64,000 nucleotides of DNA from Cycloclasticus sp. (GCA_002700385.1 PADC01000002.1:186001-250000); one strand, 5' to 3'. Counted from the first letter of the stretch, positions 27,731 through 37,602 are shown. Notes: a model not told the origin generated them from the sequence alone. A program made the numbers and translations.

Positions 27731-28963
27731 TTATTTGTGTTGCGCTTCACTGCGTGTTAACTGTTGAATCGCCTCAAGACGCTTTTTACGTAGCGCCTCG
27801 CCAATGTCTTTCCCCGCTAAACCTTGAGCAATAAACGCCTTAACGTCAACCTGATTCGCCGCATAAAAAGCCTGTTTAAGCCATTGTGCTTGTGGGTAGT
27901 CTTTATCCTCGAAACCTAACCGGCCTTTTGAATCAGCCTCGCAGGCCAACAAAAATAAAGTCAGTTTTTCTGGCTGACGAAAAAAACCCAATGCTTCAAA
28001 CATGTTTAACAAGGTACTGGCTTTTAATTCAAATGCTCGATGACAGTGCGTGTGGTATGCCATCACCTTTTCGGCAAGGTCTGCATAATCATTCGGCACA
28101 CGTAAACGATTGACCAATTCCTTCAGCGCTACTAGCCCCTTGGTTTCATGCCCATAGTGGGAGGGCCAGTTTTCTTTCGCCGTTAACCCCTTGCCCAAAT
28201 CATGCATCAGGGCTGCGAAACGAACGATTTTACTGTCAGACAACGCTACCGCTTGGCGTAAAACCATCATCGTATGCACGCCGGTATCAATTTCAGGGTG
28301 GCGCTTTTCAGGTTGAGGAACACCATACAATGCATCAATTTCCGGCAAAATAGCCGCCAATGCGCCACATTGCCTTAACGTTTCAAAAAAAACATCTGGC
28401 GACTTTTCCCCAAGCGAGCGACTTATTTCTTGCCACACCCGTTCTGGTATTAAGGCACTTACCTCTCCAGTACTCACCATTTCTTTCATTAATGCCATTG
28501 TCTCTGGCGCGATCCTAAACCCTAAATGGGCATACCGTGCAGCAAATCGTGCAACCCTCAATACACGCAGAGGGTCTTCTTTAAAATGAGGAGAAACGTG
28601 ACGTAACATTTTTGCCTTCAAATCAGCTTGGCCGCCATAAGGGTCCACCACACCTTCTGCATTTTTTGCCATGGCGTTAATGGTTAAATCACGCCGTTGC
28701 AGATCTTGCTCAAGCGTCACTTCTGGCGAGGCATAAATGTCAAACCCTTTGTAACCAGTCCCTGTCTTTCGTTCTGTCCTCGCCAATGCATATTCTTCTT
28801 TCGTATCTGGGTGCAGAAAAACCGGAAAATCTTTCCCCACAGGGCGGTAATTCTGCTGCAACATTTGTTCGGCCGTAGAGCCAACCACAACATAATCTTT
28901 ATCCGTATATGGATACCCTAATAACTCATCCCTGACAGCCCCACCGACAAGATATATTTCCAT
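27731..28963 (-). CDS. cca: Multifunctional CCA tRNA nucleotidyltransferase
   Basis: A 410-residue class II enzyme that adds or repairs CCA ends. The catalytic head has VGGAVRDELLG and the DKDYVVVGST pair of carboxylates (residues 21 and 23 region), then RRDLTINAMA and the RVARFAARYA helices. The C-terminal half has the HD phosphohydrolase motif ALMHDLGKG, typical of gammaproteobacterial enzymes with phosphatase and 2',3'-cyclic phosphodiesterase activity. Confidence 0.95.
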   Translation of the reverse strand: MEIYLVGGAVRDELLGYPYTDKDYVVVGSTAEQMLQQNYRPVGKDFPVFLHPDTKEEYALARTERKTGTGYKGFDIYASPEVTLEQDLQRRDLTINAMAKNAEGVVDPYGGQADLKAKMLRHVSPHFKEDPLRVLRVARFAARYAHLGFRIAPETMALMKEMVSTGEVSALIPERVWQEISRSLGEKSPDVFFETLRQCGALAAILPEIDALYGVPQPEKRHPEIDTGVHTMMVLRQAVALSDSKIVRFAALMHDLGKGLTAKENWPSHYGHETKGLVALKELVNRLRVPNDYADLAEKVMAYHTHCHRAFELKASTLLNMFEALGFFRQPEKLTLFLLACEADSKGRLGFEDKDYPQAQWLKQAFYAANQVDVKAFIAQGLAGKDIGEALRKKRLEAIQQLTRSEAQHK

Positions 28964-29020
28964 CAGTAAACTCTTATATACGTTATCATTGCGCTTTTAA
29001 TTAAGGGCTTTAAATTTACC

Positions 29021-29812
29021 ATGCTGGAGATTCTTTTATATTGTGCGGCCTTTGGGGTCATTTCAGGTATCTTATCGGGTTTGTTAGGTATCGGCGGCGG
29101 CATTATCATCGTGCCCTTCATCGCTTGGCTTTTGACTCATCATGGTATGCCAGCTGAATCCATCATGCAAACAGCCGTTGCCACCTCGTTAGCGACCATC
29201 ATTACGACTTCCATTTCTGCCGTGTGGGCTCAACACCGACGCGGTGCAATTAATTGGCCCGTTTTTATAACACTGACGCCCGGCATTGCTATTGGCGCAT
29301 GGTTTGGTGCTGACTTGGCTCACATGATGACCAGTGAAGTATTAGCCATGGTTTTTGGCTCATTCCTGGTATTAAATGGTGCACGCATGTTCATTAATCT
29401 AAAAACGAAGCCTCATCGCCAGCTCCCTGGCACCCTCCCTTTAGGCTTAGCCGGTACAGTCATAGGCACCTTATCAACCTTGGTTGGAATTGGCGGTGGT
29501 ACGCTGACCGTGCCCTATATGACGTGGCATAATGTACCCATTAAAAAAGCTATCGCTTTAGGTAGCGCCTGCGGCTTACCGATAGCAATATTTGGTGCTG
29601 TTAGTTTTGCTATTATCGGTATGCAAGCTGCAAATCTGCCCGACAACAATATTGGCTACATTAATATTCCAGCTTTTTTAGGCATCAGCAGCACCAGCCT
29701 TTTTACCGCGGTCTTAGGTGTACATCTTTCTCACACTGTTCCAACCGAATCATTAAAAAAAGTTTTTGCCGTTCTCCTGATGCTGGCCGGCCTTAAAATG
29801 CTGGCCGGTTAA
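29021..29812 (+). CDS. TauE/SafE-family sulfite/anion exporter
   Basis: A 263-residue integral membrane protein with about seven to eight helices and two copies of the Gly-rich repeat typical of the family (LSGLLGIGGGIIIVP and LSTLVGIGGGTLTVP). Members move sulfite, sulfoacetate or related organosulfur anions. Its nearness to two YeeE/YedE genes, convergent with it, points to sulfur metabolism. No ribosome site stands out. Confidence 0.88.
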   Translation: MLEILLYCAAFGVISGILSGLLGIGGGIIIVPFIAWLLTHHGMPAESIMQTAVATSLATIITTSISAVWAQHRRGAINWPVFITLTPGIAIGAWFGADLAHMMTSEVLAMVFGSFLVLNGARMFINLKTKPHRQLPGTLPLGLAGTVIGTLSTLVGIGGGTLTVPYMTWHNVPIKKAIALGSACGLPIAIFGAVSFAIIGMQAANLPDNNIGYINIPAFLGISSTSLFTAVLGVHLSHTVPTESLKKVFAVLLMLAGLKMLAG

Positions 29813-29907
29813 CAACCCGGCAAAAACATTGTGCTGATCTTTTCAACACACTAAGGGTAAAGGGAGCTTCTATTTAATTCCCAACAAAACTTCTTTTGCC
29901 TCTAGAG

Positions 29908-30321
29908 TTATACTTTAGAGGTAACTTTGTATAACAACAGACCTGCTAACATAGAAACTACCACAATTAACGGCTCTTCCAATCTAAAGCCAAGGCTTGC
30001 TACCACCGGGCCTGGGCAATAACCAATTAAGCCCCACCCAATACCAAATAGCGCCGAACCAATTAACAACCGAGCATCTATTTTCAACACCGTTGGCAAA
30101 TGAAAGTCTTCATCAAATATTGGTTTACCGCGTGCAAATACAAAACGGTACATCACCGTCGTGGTTATGACCGCACCCCCTAAAACGAACATTAAACTCG
30201 GATCCCAGTTTCCGGTAATATCTAAAAAATTAACCACTTTATTGGGGTCAACCATTCCTGATAAGGTAATGCCTACGCCAAAAATGCCCCCTGCTAACAA
30301 CGCGCTCAGTATTTTATTCAT
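29908..30321 (-). CDS. YeeE/YedE-family (DUF6691) membrane protein, second half-transporter
   Basis: A 137-residue membrane protein with four helices and the motif GIGWGLIGYCPGPVVASLG, whose Cys is the conserved thiosulfate-relay Cys of YeeE/YedE proteins. The frame opens at 30414, but the ATG at 30321 gives the standard short protein starting MNKILSALLAGGIFG and lies just after the stop of the first half. The two halves together equal one full-length YeeE-like thiosulfate transporter. Confidence 0.87.
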   Translation of the reverse strand: MNKILSALLAGGIFGVGITLSGMVDPNKVVNFLDITGNWDPSLMFVLGGAVITTTVMYRFVFARGKPIFDEDFHLPTVLKIDARLLIGSALFGIGWGLIGYCPGPVVASLGFRLEEPLIVVVSMLAGLLLYKVTSKV

Positions 30322-30323
30322 CG

Positions 30324-30752
30324 TTAGGCTCCTAACACCAATTTTGCAATGTAAACGGTAACAATACCGGCTATAAGAAAGACCATCGTTGCCGTTATTG
30401 ACCTCAATGAGCATCTAGAAATTCCACATATCCCATGGCCACTGGTACAGCCACTGCCCATTGCCGTTCCGAAACCAACAAATAGACCACCCAAAACCAG
30501 CAGGGCTGTTGTTGTATGCTCACGGGGCTCTATAACAACTGGAAAAAAGTAGGCATAGATAGCCGCACCACCAATGACACCGATGACAAAAGCGGCGCGC
30601 CAGGCTTTTTCAGTGACCGATACGTTGTTTAAAAGACCACTGACAATGCCGCTAATGCCCGCCACTCGACCATTCAAATACATCAATAGGCTGGCACTGA
30701 TGCCAAGCAATATGCCGCCTGCCAAAGAAGTGTAAGGGGTAAAATTCTCCAT
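30324..30752 (-). CDS. YeeE/YedE-family membrane protein, first half-transporter
   Basis: A 142-residue membrane protein with four helices and the motif FGTAMGSGCTSGHGICG, which holds the conserved Cys of the YeeE/YedE thiosulfate permeation path. AGGAG lies eight bases before the ATG. It precedes the second half by two bases. In other bacteria such pairs occur with persulfide dioxygenases and ArsR-type sulfide sensors; neither is present here. Confidence 0.87.
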   Translation of the reverse strand: MENFTPYTSLAGGILLGISASLLMYLNGRVAGISGIVSGLLNNVSVTEKAWRAAFVIGVIGGAAIYAYFFPVVIEPREHTTTALLVLGGLFVGFGTAMGSGCTSGHGICGISRCSLRSITATMVFLIAGIVTVYIAKLVLGA

Positions 30753-30845
30753 CCTATTATCTCCTAATTATTTATATGCTTATTATGTTACATTATAAGG
30801 AAATGGGCTGCATCAAATGTTGAAAAATCCATGTAAAATAGCTCC

Positions 30846-31139
30846 ATGGAGAATAAATCTAAACAATGGCATGCCTTACACGCCGAAACAGCCAAAATTG
30901 AGTGGAAGGATTTAGAGCGTTTTTTTGCACGCGGTCATTTATTGCGTGTATCTAGCGATTTAGATCTCGTCGATACGGCTGTTGAAATGGCAAACGATAA
31001 TAAGGCGGTCATTGAGCAATGGGTCGCTGAAAATCGTTTGTCGGGTGTCTCGAATGAAGAGGCCCAACGTTGGTCACAAGGGGAAAGCACCCTTTGGTCT
31101 GTGGTGGTACTCCCCTGGATTTTAGTCCAGCAACGATAA
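30846..31139 (+). CDS. DUF2288 family protein
   Basis: A 97-residue acidic soluble protein matching the DUF2288 pattern: an early KIEWKDLERFFARGHLLRV, the LDLVDTAVEMANDN helix, and the C-terminal VVVLPWILVQ. The function is unknown in the family as far as I know. It diverges from the YeeE/YedE pair and stands alone. Confidence 0.8.
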   Translation: MENKSKQWHALHAETAKIEWKDLERFFARGHLLRVSSDLDLVDTAVEMANDNKAVIEQWVAENRLSGVSNEEAQRWSQGESTLWSVVVLPWILVQQR

Positions 31140-31215
31140 CCCACTTTAATATAACGCCTTGAGCTCTAAAACAGCTGACTCCCTCTTATGTGAACGAATC
31201 GCTATCGCTTTGATG

Positions 31216-32637
31216 CTAATTAAAGCGAGCAGCCCAAGCCTTTTCCAACCGCTTTTCAGAAATGGGTTGTCGCGTCTTAATCTGTTGCGCGAATAACGAA
31301 ATTCTAAATTCTTCAAGCAGCCATCGGAATGAGTCATCTTCGGGGGCTGTATCAGTTGATGCGATAAACTGCCAAAACTTTTTTTCAAAAAATTGCGCCT
31401 GTTTTGCTTTCACGGCATCTTTTTCCAACTGCCCTGCTGCTTTTTCTAACCTGATTAAAATGGCTTTCAAATACCGCGTATAAAACTCAAGTTGATCGGC
31501 CGGCACATGACGGATAAACCCTTCAAAACACAGGCAAGAAAGTTGCTGAGAGATGTCGGTATAGAGTGCTTTTTCATTGCGCCATTTATTTAAAGCCTCC
31601 ATGACTCGTTGATGTTGTGCCAGCAGCGATGAAATCGTTTCAGACAATTCATAGCCCTTTGCATACAATGAAACATCATTTTTTTGAACCGCTTGATCAA
31701 ACTTCTTTTCCGTTCGAATATCTTGATCTGCAAAATAACTTGCGATCAACTGATGCGCCAGATCATCAAAAATATCTTCGCCCACGCTTCGTTGGCAATG
31801 GGGGTGTGGGTTCAAATGCTGATAACTGAACGCTTGTGATGTGGTAATCGCCGATTGTCGGCTCAATTTCTTTAATTCTTTAGCAAATTTCAAACGAAAT
31901 AGTCGTATCAAACCGTCTTTATGCGTTTTTTGTGCCTCTTCTGCCGAATCCATTAACCTGAGGCCAACACTGGTTTTCTCATCCACTAACGCAGGAAACC
32001 CTTTTAGTTCCTGGCCTTGATGCTGGATTGTCTGCTGTTCGGGAATCTCATCAAACTGCCACTTTTTTGAGCCGGTTGATGACAAGGCATCACTCAAAGC
32101 CGTTTGAAATTGTGCGCCAGCCTTTTCAGCATATTGACGCTTAAGGGCATTAAAGTCCTTTGAGACGGCTAAGACATTTGATTTATCTCTTAAAATACAA
32201 AAGCTCATACTCAAATGAGGCGGTAACTTCTCTAACTCAAAGTCAGACGCCCTCAGGTTTGACCCAGTCAGCTTATTTAGAAAGCCAGCCAACTTTTCCA
32301 ACAGTCGGCCACTCGAATATTCCATGCCGTCGATACATGCCTCAACATAATTGGGCACAGGAACAAATTGCTTGCGTAAATTCTTCGGCAGGCCTTTGAT
32401 CAAAGCCTGCAATTTCTCTGCATACAAACCAGGTACTAACCATTCAAAGCCCTCTTCAGTGAGTTGATTTAATTGCGCCAAGGGAATCTCGGCTGTAACA
32501 CCATCGTCTTGATGACCGGGTTCAAAACGATAATTGAGGTTGATTGGCACGCCGTTAATCAAACGTACATCAGGAAATTTCTGCGCATCTACCGTCGACT
32601 CCTCTTTTGATGACACATCCTCGGTAGTTAATTCCAA
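31216..32637 (-). CDS. hrpA: HrpA C-terminal part (DUF3418), separated by an in-frame amber codon
   Basis: This 473-residue frame is the C-terminal DUF3418 region of the RNA helicase HrpA: LNYRFEPGHQDDGVTAEIPL, GFEWLVPGLYAEK and NYVEACIDG are recognisable. It is in the same frame as the helicase half upstream, parted by one TAG and nine sense codons. The first possible start is a TTG at 32637 without a ribosome site, so independent translation looks poor. It is most likely the tail of a broken gene, unless the stop is read through. Confidence 0.8.
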   Translation of the reverse strand: MELTTEDVSSKEESTVDAQKFPDVRLINGVPINLNYRFEPGHQDDGVTAEIPLAQLNQLTEEGFEWLVPGLYAEKLQALIKGLPKNLRKQFVPVPNYVEACIDGMEYSSGRLLEKLAGFLNKLTGSNLRASDFELEKLPPHLSMSFCILRDKSNVLAVSKDFNALKRQYAEKAGAQFQTALSDALSSTGSKKWQFDEIPEQQTIQHQGQELKGFPALVDEKTSVGLRLMDSAEEAQKTHKDGLIRLFRLKFAKELKKLSRQSAITTSQAFSYQHLNPHPHCQRSVGEDIFDDLAHQLIASYFADQDIRTEKKFDQAVQKNDVSLYAKGYELSETISSLLAQHQRVMEALNKWRNEKALYTDISQQLSCLCFEGFIRHVPADQLEFYTRYLKAILIRLEKAAGQLEKDAVKAKQAQFFEKKFWQFIASTDTAPEDDSFRWLLEEFRISLFAQQIKTRQPISEKRLEKAWAARFN

Positions 32638-32664
32638 GGACGTTTGGTTCTTATCATTTTTTAT

Positions 32665-32667
32665 CTA
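32665..32667 (-). other. In-frame TAG interrupting hrpA
   Basis: The codon lies after the OB-fold region and before DUF3418. Reading on in the same frame gives nine sense codons and then the second half, for about 1286 codons in total, close to the roughly 1300 residues of E. coli HrpA. By my recollection of that protein the stop falls at one of two adjacent Trp, so a single G-to-A change (TGG to TAG) would explain it. Confidence 0.8.
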
Positions 32668-35076
32668 TTTATTGAGCAGCGCTAAACTCGTGATATTGTC
32701 GGGTAATTTATCATCATAAAATTCAAATAAGGCTTGCTCATCCACCAACAAATCAACACGCCGGCCTTTTTGCTGCTCATATTCAATGCCTTCTAACAAT
32801 TTTTCATTTTTTCTAAAAAAAGCCGCATGACACACCATCTCACGATCAACTAAACCTCGGCGTATAAACATTTCACGTGCCTGCGCGGGTTCTGTTCTTG
32901 CCATTGGTACAGCTCGACCTTTACTCACCGTTAAACCAAAGAGCAGTTGTTGCTCGTAGAACATGCCTTGTGCTGATTTTTTTGACCAATGGGGCTCGTA
33001 ATAATGCCGCTTTATCAGATGAGCTGCTGCTTTTTCAATCCATTCCGGTTTAATGCTGGCCATAGTTCGAGCATAAACCCGCGTCGTTTCAACCTGCTCG
33101 GCAGCCATGACCCATTTAGGTTGCTTTTTAAATAAAGCAGACGAAGGGTGAAGGTAGAATTTTAAATTTCTCGCACCTAAATATTCCGCTTTGTCGTGCT
33201 TAAAACCAATGCGCGTTACCAAGCCTGTCAAAAGCGCTTGATGAATCGCATCGTCATTTGCTTCGGTGGAATTAATGGTTAATGATGCGTTTTTGCTAAC
33301 CAAATCTAACAGCTGCCGACGAATGTCCTCCCAATCTTTAACCCGCATATATGCCAAAAAATTTTCATGGCAATATTTCCGGAACTGATGATTAGATAAC
33401 GCTTTTTTTTGCTTCTGAATCTCTCGCCATAAATTTATAAACGATAAAAAGTCTGATGTTTCATTTTGGTACGCCTTGTGTTTTTCATCGGCATATTTTG
33501 CCTTGTCACTGGGCCGTTCTCTTGGGTCTTGAATCGACAAAGCCGACACAATCGTTAAGACTTCATCTAAACAACAAAGTGGCTCTGCGGCCAGTAACAT
33601 ACGCCCAAACTGTGGATCCAGTGGAAAATGAATTAATCGTTTTCCAATCTGCGTAAGCTTCTCGTTCTTATCTAACGCACCCAACTCATGCAAACTGCGG
33701 ACACCGCTTCGTATCATTTTATCGGCGGGTGGCTCTATAAATGGAAAATGGCTTATTTCAGCCAACCGCAATGATTTCATTTGCAAAATCACTGAGGCTA
33801 AATTGGTTCGTAAAATTTCTGGCTCAGTAAATTCAGCACGTTGATTAAAATCCGCTTCGCTAAACAAACGAATACAAACCCCTGGCGCTTCTCGACCACA
33901 ACGGCCACTGCGTTGATTGGCGCTGGCTTGGGATATCGGTTCTATGGGTAATTGTTGGATCTTGCTTCGTTGACTAAAACGACTGATTCTTGCCAAACCC
34001 GTATCGATAACACATCGAATGCCCGGCACCGTCAGCGATGTTTCAGCCACATTTGTCGCCAACACAATACGAGATTTCTTATGCGTTTTAAAAATGTTTG
34101 ATTGTTCTTTTGCGCTAAGCCGCGAATACAACGGCAAAATATCATAGTTCTCAGGGTGTTGCTTCCTAAGTGCCTGTGTGGCTTCGCGTATTTCACGTTC
34201 GCCGCTTAAAAACACCAAAATGTCGCCGAGTTTCTCCCGATGTAATTCATCGACCGCCGCCACAATCGCTTCGGTTCTATTTTGTTCGTTCGTTTCAAGA
34301 CCTGCCTCAATGGGTCGATATCGCATTTCAACAGGATATGTTCGCCCCGATACATTAATGATCGGAGCGTTATTAAAATGTTTAGAGAAACGTTCAGGGT
34401 CTATCGTTGCTGAAGTGACAATAAGCTTCAGATCTGGTCGCTTGGGGAGCAACCATTTCATATAACCCAAGAGAAAATCAATATTTAAGCTACGCTCATG
34501 CGCCTCATCTAAAATCAGCGTGTCGTATCGACTTAAAAAGGGATCGGATTTAATTTCTGCCAACAAAATACCATCCGTCATTAATTTAATGAGTGTTTGG
34601 TCTTTCTCCTTTCCCTGGAACCGAATTTTATAGCCTACCGCTTGCCCCACTTCAACCTTCAACTCATCGGCAATACGTTGCGCAACGCTAACAGCCGCTA
34701 ACCGACGCGGTTGCGTATGACCAATTTGGCCCTTAAGCCCGCGCCCTAACGCTAAGCAAATTTTAGGTAACTGTGTGGTCTTGCCAGAACCCGTTTCACC
34801 ACACAGGATAATGACTTGATGCTTTTTAATGAGCTCGGCGATCTCATCCCTTTTTTCACTGATCGGTAACGTTGGAAAATCAATGCTGGGGCAACATAAA
34901 CGGCGCTGATCAACCGCCTCACACGACTGTTTAACCTGACGTAACAAGTCATTTTTTTGTTGTAAGTTTTGACTCGATTGAAGTTTCTTTAGCTGCCTGC
35001 GGAATCGGTGCTGATCCTTACTTAAACTATCATTAATTAACGAACGAATATCGTTAATAGTTGAAATGTCGGGCAT
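32668..35076 (-). CDS. hrpA: ATP-dependent RNA helicase HrpA, helicase part (C-terminus cut by amber codon)
   Basis: An 803-residue DEAH-box helicase. It has Walker A GETGSGKTTQLP, the DEAHERS box, SAT motif VTSATID, the QRSGRCGREAPG motif VI, then the HA2/winged-helix and OB domains. It ends at the TAG at 32665 (three bases before this feature), after the OB fold. E. coli HrpA rescues ribosomes stalled in collisions. The helicase core is complete, so some activity may remain without DUF3418. Confidence 0.88.
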
Positions 35077-35164
35077 TTTGAAAATGAGTTATTCCAGCAA
35101 AAAGCGCATTATACCGAAAGCACTCCATATTATCGGGTACAGTTGAAGCTATGAAGCGTAACCC

Positions 35165-35746
35165 TTATTCCGGCTTAAATACCAAGTTAAAAGAAACCGG
35201 CACCGCCGTTGAAATAGACGGCAGTTTAGCCACGTCCATTAGCTTTTCAATCCCTGCGTCTAGTTCAAAATCGGCCGCATTCAGCAGGATTGGTTTTACA
35301 CTGCTGACCCCCAGCGCCCCATTACTTAAACCCACTATTTGAACAATGGCTAGGAGCGTCTTCAGCTGCCCATGTAAATTTAGACTCAACTCCACTGTTT
35401 TAACAACACGCTCACCCATAGCAACCAAACCATTTTGGATACCAACTATTTGGGTTGTCACGACAGCCTCAGGAAAACGGTCCGTTTCAAACAACATGCT
35501 TTTCATTCGCTCATCGCGTATCTCAATATGGGTTTTAACACTGGCTAAATTAACCCTAATGCTTGCAAAACCTTTATCGTTAATTGAGCCGGCCAACTGG
35601 CTAAACGAATGCACCTCACCAATTTTGTTTTTCTTTATTGATACAAAATAAAGAGATGACTCACCCTCATCCAATTGATATTGCGCCTGTACGGTTAGCG
35701 AGAAAAAAATCAAAATAACCATCACGAAAGTTTTATTCAGCCGCAT
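35165..35746 (-). CDS. YceI-family periplasmic protein
   Basis: A 193-residue YceI-like lipocalin-fold protein. A signal peptide covers about the first 21 residues (basic start, ILIFFSLTVQA). The mature start YQLDEGESSLYFVSIKKN and the VNLASVKTHIEIRDERM, LFETDRFPEA block are family marks. YceI proteins bind polyisoprenoid-type lipids. The ATG is at 35746, with no close partner gene. Confidence 0.87.
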   Translation of the reverse strand: MRLNKTFVMVILIFFSLTVQAQYQLDEGESSLYFVSIKKNKIGEVHSFSQLAGSINDKGFASIRVNLASVKTHIEIRDERMKSMLFETDRFPEAVVTTQIVGIQNGLVAMGERVVKTVELSLNLHGQLKTLLAIVQIVGLSNGALGVSSVKPILLNAADFELDAGIEKLMDVAKLPSISTAVPVSFNLVFKPE

Positions 35747-35872
35747 TACAGTCCCCTAAAATAAACAGGCGTCCATAATAACAAGTTTAAATGCTGGCCG
35801 CACCTTCATTAAAACGCCAACGGACTAACTTATGCCTATCGCATAATGGGTGTATCACAATATAGAAAAGCA

Positions 35873-35963
35873 ACAAAAAAGCCCCAGCTCCAAAAAGAGC
35901 TGAGGCCTTGTTGTACATGGTGCCCAGAGACGGATTCGAACCATCGACACGAGGATTTTCAGT
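35873..35963 (-). repeat. attL: 91-bp direct repeat with 3' half of tRNA-Phe
   Basis: This copy matches 41529-41619 over 91 bases with two differences, both in the terminator stem. It contains the last 46 bases of tRNA-Phe including CCA (35918-35963) and the tRNA terminator (35875-35906), and the identity stops inside the anticodon arm. It is the remnant of the original chromosomal tRNA end, displaced by integration. Confidence 0.92.
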
Positions 35964-36093
35964 TATATTTTCCATGTTTTCCGCACCCCTTTAAAACAGT
36001 GATTTTCTATATCAACTTGTTGTTTTATAAATATTTTTTTAATTTCTGCACATTACCCTAGAAAGCTGATATATACTAGAAATTGAAGAAAAA

Positions 36094-36113
36094 CCTTACC
36101 CCCACCTTACCCC
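36094..36113 (+). repeat. Left arm-type repeat pair CCTTACCCC
   Basis: Two copies of CCTTACCCC (36094-36102 and 36105-36113) separated by CA lie directly before the integrase start. The identical 22-base block occurs at the other end of the element (41505-41526). This is how integrase arm-binding sites are arranged, and here they would also let integrase repress its own gene. Confidence 0.65.
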
Positions 36114-36122
36114 GGATTGAAT

Positions 36123-37334
36123 ATGGCTAAGAAAATAATCAATTTCACACAGGCTAGAATTCGTGACTTACCACTTCCAGATAAAGGACGAGATGAATAC
36201 TACGACAAAGAAAAGCCTAAGCTTATGTGCCGTGTTAGTAGCTCAGGACACAAAGCTTTTTATGTGGTCAAGTGGGCAAATGGAAAGACCCAACGTGTAA
36301 CGATAGGTTCGGCTGACGAGGTAACCGTCCATTATGCAAGAAAGCAAACAGATACTATTTTGACGTCATTAAGCTCAGGTATTGATCTAACAGCTCAGAA
36401 AAAGAAAGAGCAATTAGGCAAAACACCTTTAGGTAACGTATTAGAGCTATACCTTGCTGACCGCCAACTAAAACCGCTCACAATTAAAGATTATCGTTAC
36501 AAATTAAAACTGGGGTTTGGCGATTGGCTTAAGAAGCCGATTAATAGCATTAGTGAAAGCATGGTATTAGCTAGGCATAAAAAAATAAGCAAAACAGGTA
36601 AAACGACCGCAAACACAACGATGCGAGTTTTACGCCTAACCCTTAATTATGCTAACGCGGTAGGCATGATAGACAATAACCCAACAAAAATACTAAGCAA
36701 AGCTCGCTTATGGCATAAGAATGAACGAAGGGATCGAGTAATACCTAGCGATAAATTAAAAGAATGGCATGATGCCGTAACCGCCTTGAACAATGAAAAA
36801 GCTAAAGTGTACTTCCTAATGATTTTATACATGGGACTACGAAGCAAAGAAGCATTAACGCTCGAATGGGAGCATATAAACCTAAAGCATAAAAACATTA
36901 CCGTTTACGATACAAAAAATGGCACTGACCACAAGTTAGCAATTCCAACACCGCTTTTGCCTTATATAAAAAACCTTTACAGCATTACAGGGGAAAGCAA
37001 ATGGGCATTCAGCCAAAAACCTAAAGGCAAAAATGAACATGACAAACCAATGGTAGTGCCTACAAAGCCCATAAAATCCATCACTAAAGCTTGTGGTGTT
37101 GAGTTTAGTTCACACGATTGCAGACGTACTTTTGCAACAATAGCCGAAGCGGTAAACCTTCCATTAACAATGATTAAGCGATTAATGAACCACGTTACAA
37201 CTAACGACGTAACAGGCGGCTATATTGTGACAGAGGAAGAAACATTAAAAGAAGCCATTAATAAAATAGCCGCTTACATACAGGCCAAAGTCTCAACTAA
37301 AAGCAACGTTATACAACTAAGGGCAAAAAAATGA
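36123..37334 (+). CDS. int: Tyrosine recombinase/integrase (P4-like)
   Basis: A 403-residue tyrosine integrase with an N-terminal DUF4102-like arm-binding domain (MCRVSSSGHKAFYVVKW), a SAM-like core-binding domain near 110-200 and the catalytic domain. Active residues visible are Arg240 (GLRSKEA), His331 and Arg334 (HDCRR), a later His (MNHV) and the nucleophile Tyr367 (GGYI). I chose the ATG at 36123 over the in-frame TTG at 36117. The gene is next to attL and should recombine in the tRNA-Phe anticodon region. Confidence 0.93.
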   Translation: MAKKIINFTQARIRDLPLPDKGRDEYYDKEKPKLMCRVSSSGHKAFYVVKWANGKTQRVTIGSADEVTVHYARKQTDTILTSLSSGIDLTAQKKKEQLGKTPLGNVLELYLADRQLKPLTIKDYRYKLKLGFGDWLKKPINSISESMVLARHKKISKTGKTTANTTMRVLRLTLNYANAVGMIDNNPTKILSKARLWHKNERRDRVIPSDKLKEWHDAVTALNNEKAKVYFLMILYMGLRSKEALTLEWEHINLKHKNITVYDTKNGTDHKLAIPTPLLPYIKNLYSITGESKWAFSQKPKGKNEHDKPMVVPTKPIKSITKACGVEFSSHDCRRTFATIAEAVNLPLTMIKRLMNHVTTNDVTGGYIVTEEETLKEAINKIAAYIQAKVSTKSNVIQLRAKK

Positions 37335-37510
37335 TTATTCAAACTGGTTTTAAAACACCTGAAGAACGACAAGCCGAAGAAGAAAAAGAATTCATAACCA
37401 TGTGGCGCAAACTTACAACACAACAAAAAATCATAATGAAGCGGCTAATGATTAGGCTAATTAACAAGCAGGCAGCGCCGCCTACTGAAGCGAACATATA
37501 CAACTTGTAA
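37331..37510 (+). CDS. Small ORF overlapping the integrase stop (59 aa, unknown)
   Basis: The ATG overlaps the integrase TGA (ATGA), so it should be translationally coupled. The 59-residue product begins MIIQTGFKTPEERQAEEEKE, has an acidic first half and a basic, amphipathic second half with several Met and Ile, and looks like a short coiled or helical protein. No family is recognised. A structured region follows at 37520-37580. Confidence 0.5.
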   Translation: MIIQTGFKTPEERQAEEEKEFITMWRKLTTQQKIIMKRLMIRLINKQAAPPTEANIYNL

Positions 37511-37519
37511 GAATTAACC

Positions 37520-37580
37520 AAGCCTAGGGTAGCTCCTGAAAAACTGGTCACGTTCACCAGCCCGGCTTGATTTTTATTTG
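37520..37580 (+). terminator. Stem-loop with T-rich tail after int and the small ORF
   Basis: AAGCC-TA-GGG (37520-37529) can pair with CCCGGCTT (37561-37568), with an inner hairpin CTGGT-CACGTTC-ACCAG, followed by GATTTTTATTT. This is a plausible but imperfect intrinsic terminator separating the integrase unit from the next gene. Confidence 0.5.
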
Positions 37581-37602
37581 AACGATGCTAGGGAACGAGC
37601 AT

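Noticed and set aside
32638-32667. Programmed frameshift in hrpA
   Set aside because: Both halves share one frame and are parted only by TAG and nine codons, so no frameshift is needed.
36117-36122. TTG start for the integrase
   Set aside because: An ATG two codons later gives the family start, and the TTG would lie almost within the arm-type repeats.
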